NCBI GenBank assembly: GCA_037974335.1
Contig: CM075724.1
Location: 62,460,470 to 62,524,469 of the forward strand
DNA length: 64,000 nt
Reading direction: 5' to 3'
Origin: Prionace glauca
Taxonomy: Eukaryota > Chordata > Chondrichthyes > Carcharhiniformes > Carcharhinidae
Part shown: positions 57,529-64,000 of the stretch, piece after piece
Layout: each line of letters opens with the position of its first letter
Position numbering within the stretch: the first letter of the stretch is position 1
Program-made: the position numbers and the translations under genes
The notes under the pieces: generated by a model
Databases searched by the model: none
What the model saw: only the letters and a program-made list of their open reading frames with translations
Told to the model about the DNA's origin: nothing

Positions 57529-58870
57529 TCTCAAAAAAATAAGTTTTTTGGACTTTTGTTGTGCACACGTTTCCTTATCAGGGAAATGGCCACACTTCAC
57601 AAGTTGTCTGCAAACGGCTATGCCAAATTCGGTTTAAAAAATTACGAATCATTCCTAGTTACCGAGACCATTGGTACTTGTTAATAACTGAAAAAATATC
57701 TAGCAGCTCTTTCTAGCGAAATCTTACTTACCTTGACAAAACATTTCTTTTCCCCAAGAACAGGGAGCATCCTCCAAATATCTTCACAACGCTGCTAACC
57801 CAGATTGACCAGAGGGATCGCTGTTTCCCACAAATTGTTGCTGGGCCGGAGTAATAATTGTCGGAATCGTACACTCCGGAATATCTCATTACTCTCAATG
57901 TGTAAACTGTGGTCCAAATGTTCACCTTCAAATAACATTCATTTTAATCTCCTATCTGTTAATGTGAATTTGCACGCTTATTGTAAAATTTTGAATTGAA
58001 AAGCGATGTGCGCACTGGTGACAGACGCGTGTCTTGCCTTTGGCACTGTTACAGCTTGAAATACTGCCCAAGAATGACTATCAGCACCATTATTACCAAT
58101 AGACTCACTCAATACCGAGCGCTATTAAAGGGCAACGACATCGGGAGCGCCTGCAAACCAAGAACAGTGGAGATATAAGGCCGTTAATATGATTACATCC
58201 AGCGAGAATACCAGGAATACACTGGATCCGAGCTTATCAGTGTAGTGACCATTTAACACAAATACTGAATGAAAAAAAAATCAAATTACTGCCTGCTGAA
58301 ACAGTTCACATTCGGACTAATACTTCATCAATGTAATAAAAGAATACAACAACTTCAATTGCTAATAACGTTCTAAAAATAGTTACTGGGTTATGAAACA
58401 GGACAAATGAACAAGAGTTTCCGAAAAAGAAGTGAACATTTGTAATTTACAAATTCGGATCTGAACAGAAAGAGGAGCTACTTCTGCGGGTTAATGCCGT
58501 ATCTTTTTAAGGTGCTTCATACATGCCGACCGTCCTTCACTGTTTGGACCCTAGGTCCAATTTTCATGCTGTTTTTCCAGGAAAGTCGCTGAGGAGGATG
58601 GACAGAATTTACACTCCATCGAGTCAAGCCTCGGATGAATGGGGCGAATTTGGGAGGGAAGGAAAATGATGTTGTTTTTTAAATATTGATTACTATTTTA
58701 TTTCAGTGGCCTATAATTTAGCACAAATGTTTAGGGCAGATCATCTAACATTGTGCCTCATTGGATCTTTTTAAATTTCTTCGTTTTCAAACATTATTTA
58801 TCATGGAGTTAGAAATTAAATGGACCCCTGAACAGAGAAAGAGAAGTAACAGACATAAATGTGTATAGTA
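57529..58870. other. Mostly unique DNA; one weak exon-like frame
   Basis: The minus frame 57728-57931 ends near a good donor (GTCAAG|GTAAGT at 57734), but no acceptor or domain is recognisable. I do not call it a gene. Confidence 0.25.
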
Positions 58871-58874
58871 GAAT

Positions 58875-59180
58875 CAGTGGGCTATAGAGCATAGAGAGAA
58901 GTCATTTGGCCCATGTTGCCTGTGTTGGTTCTTTGAAAGATTTATGTAATTGGTCTCACTATTGGTCTTTCTCCAAAGCCCTGGATCTCAATTTTTAAGT
59001 ATGTATCCTATTCCCAATAATAAAATTATTGTTGCTTCTTCCAGATAGGGAATTCCGGATCGTAGCATTTTAGCTCGGAAAACATTTTTTTCCCTTCCGA
59101 TCTTGCTCTTTTGACCATTTTCTTGAATTTGGTCCTTTGGTTACTGAATCATAGTTTATCCTGTTACATAATCTGATGAC
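58875..59180 (-). mobile_element. Old CR1-like 3' fragment
   Basis: Reverse of the GCATAGAGAGAAGTCATTTGG...CCTGTGTTGGTTCTTTG type, with AGGGAATTCCGGATCGTAGC corresponding to the WNSLP region. Strongly decayed. Confidence 0.55.
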
Positions 59181-59339
59181 CATACAGCGTAGGAATCCAT
59201 TTGCTCAGTGTGTTAGGTTGATTCTGCAGATGTAATCCAGTTTGTCTAATTGACCTATTTATTCATTTACCTTTAAAAAATATGGATAATCTTTTACAAT
59301 AACAAGTTGTAAACTTAAATAGATGTTTGTAAATCAGTA

Positions 59340-59610
59340 ATCTAACTCCAAGGCTGGCTGGATATTGATACTAGATGCAAAACCCGATGCAGTTGTCTCA
59401 TTCCTGCACTCTTCACTAATTTGTTGATATTTTACCAAGTCTTTTGTGCAGTTGATCTCTGAAACATCCAGAACTTGCAACTCAAGGGGCACGAGGATCT
59501 TTGAGCCGGTTCCATTCCCAATTCTCCTTCCCGACAGTTTACTGACCTTATGGTCAGATTCTTTGAAAATCACAGTGAAGAATTAGAGGGCTTAGCCACA
59601 CTTCTTGTTT
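59340..59610 (-). pseudogene. Possible V-domain 3' half relic
   Basis: Minus frame ending at 59337 reads TVIFKESDHKVSKLSGRRI followed by GNGTGSKILVPLE, which resembles the F-to-G region and J-like strand of the V exon at 36753 (TVKYLEKSNENGTGTQLTV). The expected YYC just before it reads as a stop and Phe. No donor follows. May be chance. Confidence 0.25.
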
Positions 59611-59742
59611 GCAAGATTTATCTTTCGCTTCTGAGTCGTTCAAGAGTTCTTCGTTATCCTGTTGGGTCTTACATTGATTCCTCTTGAAAATGCAGGAAGA
59701 TGCAGTACCAGGCGATGTTTGCTTGCTTGAATGCAACTTTAA

Positions 59743-60063
59743 GTGGAGAGGATTTGGCTAATTGTGAAATCCCCCAACAGCCATCAGAAAGCCAATATAA
59801 ATACGGAAATATACATCTGTGGCAGTGCAATCCCTAGAATCAGAATACATTTGAAGCATTCAGGACAATTCAAGTTGACTGAATGCAAGCAACAAATGAC
59901 ATCCAATAGTTCGGATTTTGTGGGTTCAGACGAGAATAGGTCAGAAATCAGTGACATCATGTGTAGAGTGCGGAGTTTTGCTGATGGTTGCACTACGTAC
60001 AAAATCATTAACAACTCCTCAGGCACTGAAGCAACACTTGTCTATATGAGACAAGAACAGTAA
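59743..60063 (+). other. 106-codon open frame, coding status unknown
   Basis: Polar, with two NSS sites and four Cys. No recognised family. The opposite strand (59784-60026) is also open with a hydrophobic stretch, so chance openness in AT-rich DNA is likely. Confidence 0.15.
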
Positions 60064-60254
60064 AACCTTTGGGCTTTGCTTCATAAGGGGCAAGTGACAT
60101 TTGCGCCACGCCTCGTGCAAGGCAATAATCATTTCCAAACCGAAATAATCAACCCATCATTCCTGAGTTTCAAGGGCTATACCGTGGCATAATATCCCCC
60201 TCCCCCTGCCACAACCACTAAAGCAAACCCCAACTCTAACTATTGTGGATTGTT

Positions 60255-60870
60255 ATTGACAAGAACACTAATTTACTCAGCCTTGCTAATACTGTGGTTA
60301 CATGAACAGATAAGAGGCTGGGAATTCTGTGGCAAGTAACTCAACACCTGACATCCCAAATCCTCTGTATTATTTACTATACACAATTTAATTGTATGAT
60401 GGAGATTGGCTGGATGAATGTGGTTCCAGAGGCTGGACACTGTCAAGGACAAAGTTGTCCATTTGATTGGCACCGCATGCATCACTTCGCCCATTCGCTT
60501 CCTCTACCATTTGTCCCAAGAGCAAAAACATCTACACAATGCAATGGGAAACTCACCAAGTCTGCACAGATATCATGATCAATTCCAAACCCTATACCTT
60601 GACCACCTGGAGAACAAGGGCAGCAGATGCATGGGAATTCCAGACCTGTGCGTTTCTTTCTGAGTGAAACATCTTGACTTGAGACCATATCACCATTTTG
60701 TCTCTATCCCTGACCTTAACTCCTGGAACACCCTCCCACCATCACCTTGGAACACCTTTCAGGTGTTCCTTCATCATATGGACTGCAATGATTTAAGAAA
60801 CAGCTCACTATCATCTTCTCAAGGGAAATTAGGAATGGATAATTAATGCCTGTTTTGCCATTTCCCTTGA
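60255..60870 (+). mobile_element. Repeat G (old LINE-like element)
   Basis: GACAAGAACACTAATTTACTC, GCTGGGAATTCTGTGGC, CACTGTCAAGGACAAAG and TCAAGGGAAATTAGGAATGG track the order seen at 27480-28020. Confidence 0.65.
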
Positions 60871-60894
60871 ACCAGTAAAATATGTGATGCAACC

Positions 60895-61915
60895 AATAGA
60901 ACATTTCCTGTTTTACTACTTTCAGATTTCCAGTATCCACATCATATTATAACTCAAAAGTGCTCACTGATTGGTTGTCCCTTGTGGAGGAATTGTTTTT
61001 GGAATGGAAAACAGTAAGTTTGAAGGGCAATAGTGCTTAAAGGGCAAATTGGTTGTAAGGGACTTATTAAATGGGCAATATGTTTGGAACATCATTGGTG
61101 ACCAAGAATGAAAATGCCCTTTCTTAAAAAAACTATTTGTACTGCACCTTGTAAGATAACAACCACTCCAGGTGAATCAGCTAAACTTTCTTCTCTGAAT
61201 GCACAGCTTGCAGACTTTGCATTTACAATGGCAGCTTTGGAATGAACGCTTGGCTTCCAGGCTCTTAGCTAAAGTCAGCAAAATTTAATCCATTTGTTAA
61301 GAACCCAGTTGATAGAAATTGCTAGGATATTCCAAATCCCAGAAGGCAAACCTGGGATGCTGGGTGTTTTTTTGCAATTTACCCTAATGCGTGAAAATCA
61401 GAGTAGAATACATCAGTCTTATTGTAAGAATCAAAATAAATGCTTATTAACAGTAATATACACAACAAAAAGACAACTGAAACACCAAACACTTAGCTAC
61501 ATTAATAGCCAATCACAATGCCTCTTAACTGATGCACGTTCAAATTTCTCTATTTTCCTAACTTTATGGCTAAACCACTCTAAGTAACACCCCATAACTT
61601 TTAAAGTAGAAGCAATATCTAGCAATAGTTACCATTTCCAGCACATATATCTCTTGTGGGGTTACTTCCGAATTAGAATAGAGACAAACTGGCTGTTGAA
61701 AGATGTTTCCTCAGGCATTTCTATTATGGGGAGGATCACAACTCCCTGTTGTGTGTGGCTGTGATGTTTGACCAGTTTTCTGAATAGGATAAACTCTGTC
61801 ATCGATGTATCACTTTTTCCTTTTGATCTTTTCTTATTTGTATTACCTGTCTTCGAGGTCCGTCTCAATGACCCTTTTAAAAATAAAGTTTGCCTTTCGC
61901 CCTCATCTCTTTTGA
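60895..61915. other. No gene recognised
   Basis: 60895-60950 resembles one arm of the fold-back repeat (TTTCAGATTTCCAGTATCC). The remainder is AT-rich with short frames only. Confidence 0.35.
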
Positions 61916-61921
61916 ACTTTT

Positions 61922-62215
61922 ACACATGGATTTGGGCCAGTGTCTGTGGGAGTTTGCGCATTCTCCCCGTGCTTGCATGGGTTTTCTCCGGGTGCTCCTG
62001 TTTCCTCCCACACCCCAAAGATGTGCTGTTAGGCTGATTGGCAGGAATAAATTGTCCCTAAACCAGATTCCCTCAATCTGGATGGCCATAAAACATTAGA
62101 CAGGGGTCGTGGGTGGAGAAGGGGACTGGTGGTGTTGAGATGGCGGCGCGGGCTTGTTGGGCCGAAAGGCCTGTTTCCCGGGTTGATTTTGTTCTTTAGT
62201 TTTGTTTTAATGCTT
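61922..62215 (+). mobile_element. CR1-B 3' UTR tail
   Basis: CACATGGATTTGGGCCAGTG, the SINE-like module, AACATTAGACAGGGGTCGTG and a GGCCTGTTTCCCGGG...TTGTTCTTTAG end; near-match to 9447-9720. Confidence 0.8.
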
Positions 62216-62724
62216 GAAATTCTATGCCCCATTGTTATCCACTTCCTGACGTTAAATATCTGTTGACATTATTACTTGGCTAATGTTCATATCCAAAACC
62301 TCAGTTACTTCAGTTCAGTCAACATGTCTTCCTAACCAATTCTCATTTAAATATAGTTTGCTCCCGTATAACCATGCTCCACCAGAACATATTTTGAATT
62401 ATTAGATTCCTTATCTTTTATTTTATCACAACTCCTTGACACATTGCTGACTACAAGCTTATTTCTCCTGTGAACTAGCTGTGATATAAATGGCTAAACA
62501 ATAAGCAAGTGAACTATTAAGTCATTAAATTCTGCAGCCAATGCCTTGAACAATTCTCTTTGTCATCTTTCACCACCTGGTTGTTTCCATACATGGATCA
62601 AAGTCAGGTGCAAACGTGAATTTTTAAAATATATTTTGATCCACCCATTAACTTTTTTAAAAATCAGATTATTTGTTTTGGCTCTTGTGAAGGGGCATGT
62701 CTGATAACCTGAATAGAAATATCA
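62216..62724. other. No gene recognised
   Basis: AT-rich, short frames only. Confidence 0.35.
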
Positions 62725-63925
62725 AAACATAGAAACTGGAAGGAGGAGTAGGCCACTTGGCCCTTAGAGCCTGTTCTGCCATTCTTCATGATCATGGCTA
62801 ATCATCAAATTCAATATACTGATCCCCCTTGCCCCCATATCCCTTGATCCCTTTAGCTCCAAGAGCTATATCTAATTTCTTCTTGAAGTCAGAGTTTTGG
62901 CCTCAACTACTTTCTGTGATAGTGAATTCCACACATTCACCACTCTCTGGGTCAGAATTTTCTCCTCACCCCTGTTCTGAAAGGTTTACCCTTTTCCTCA
63001 AATGATGCCTCCCAGTTCTGGGCTCCCCCATTGTTGTGAACATTCTTTCTGAATCTACCCTGTCAAACCCTATTAAAATTTTATAAGTTTCTAGAAGATA
63101 TCCTCTCATTCTTTTAAACTTCAATGAATATAATCCTAACCAACTTAGTTTCTCCTGATACATTAGACCTGCCATCCCAGGAGTCAGCCTGATAAACCTT
63201 TGTTGTACCTTTTGTTGATGCTATAACAAGAGCATCTTCCTTAGATAGGGATACCAGAACTGTGCACATTACTCCAGGTGTGGCCTCTCCAAAGTCCTGT
63301 ACAATTGCAGTTAAACATCCCTATTCCAAACATCTCGCTATGAAGGCCAACATGCCATTGCCTTCTTTACGGCCTGCTGTACCTGCACACATACTTTCAG
63401 TGACTGATGTATGTGAACGTCAAGGTCTGGAATATCCACTTTACTCAATTTACATCCATTTAATTATTAATCTGTCTTCCTATTATTGCTACCAAAGTGG
63501 ATAACCTTACATTTAGTCACATTATGCTGCATCTATCATGCATATACCCATCAACTCAACGTGCCCAAATCACGTGGAAACATCTCTGCATTCTCCTCAC
63601 AGCTCAGCCTCCCACCCAACTTTGTGCCATCTGCAAGTTTGGAGACAGTACATTTAGTTCCCTTTTCCAAATCATTAATATATAATATGAACAGTTGGAG
63701 TCCTAGCAGAGATCCCTGCAGTAGTCCACTATTCACCATATGCCAAGCAGAAAAAGACACATTTATTCCAACTCCTTGCTTCTGTCTGCTAACCTGCTTT
63801 TGATCCATCACAAGACATTTAACTGTATGTAACAGTCTGTTATGTGAGGCCTTGTCGAAAGCCTTCTGAAAGTCTAAGTAAGCCACACCCACTGGTTCTC
63901 CTCAGTCAACTCTACTACTTAAACC
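62725..63925 (-). mobile_element. CR1-D LINE fragment
   Basis: Minus strand: RT (63551-63892: [49 protein letters not shown]) through the C-terminal domain (62966-63175: GLMYQEKLSWLGLYSLKFKR) to the 3' UTR at 62725. The catalytic FADD box reads LADG. Confidence 0.88.
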
Positions 63926-64000
63926 TTCAAAGTGTAGAAGTTAAAAAGTTCAGATTGAAGTTTCATAGTTGAAAGTTAAATTGTATGAAAGTTAAAATGT

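Noticed and set aside
57728-57931. 67-codon minus-strand frame with a good donor at its end
   Set aside because: No acceptor, no recognisable fold and no partner exon; kept only as a note in the spacer entry.
59784-60026. Minus-strand frame with a hydrophobic stretch that could pass for a membrane segment
   Set aside because: The opposite strand is equally open, there is no splice or signal-peptide support, and the downstream frame stops soon after.

Overview
The window looks like vertebrate nuclear DNA, most likely from a cartilaginous fish (shark or ray). That is an inference from three things: large introns with GT-AG exons, an abundance of CR1-clade LINEs with 3' tails built on TTATGTTC repeats, and many tRNA-headed SINEs. 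No bacterial features, CRISPR array or rRNA were seen. Most long open frames are LINE reverse transcriptase or its antisense shadow.

The main host content is on the minus strand. A complete-looking gene (25115-37292) can be assembled from seven exons with matching splice sites and phases: leader, one V domain with a built-in J-like strand, one C1 domain, a transmembrane segment, and three cytoplasmic exons carrying tyrosine inhibitory motifs (ITIM). The predicted protein has 352 residues. Domain order and tail resemble the SIRP family, and the V domain also recalls NKp30, but it has one C1 domain where mammalian SIRPs have two. It is a non-rearranging VJ-C1 inhibitory receptor candidate.

About 18.5 kb further downstream on the same strand (6388-13764) lies a paralogous cassette with only the transmembrane and tail exons. 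I found no leader, V or C1 exons for it. It keeps one extra tail exon that has decayed in the complete gene. Because phases are identical, it could be an alternative 3' cassette of the same gene or a headless paralogue. Two weak Ig-like relics (34.4 kb, 59.5 kb) hint at further lost exons.

The rest is layered mobile DNA. One CR1 element (53020-57528) is nearly full length, with a tandemly duplicated 5' UTR, ORF1 with an SGNH-like domain, and a broken ORF2 (endonuclease plus reverse transcriptase). Several 5'-truncated copies of the same family are scattered at 8.2, 12.7, 17.3, 42.8, 44.8 and 48.8 kb. Older CR1-like and L2-like fragments, SINEs, fold-back repeats and a 680-bp palindrome (46045-46725) fill the remainder. 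A possible terminal exon with a long 3' UTR of an unidentified plus-strand gene lies at 20508-24712.

Family letters used below (CR1-A, B, C, D; repeats E to H) are my own labels for copies that resemble each other within this window, not database names. Repeat boundaries were judged by eye and may be off by tens of bases.
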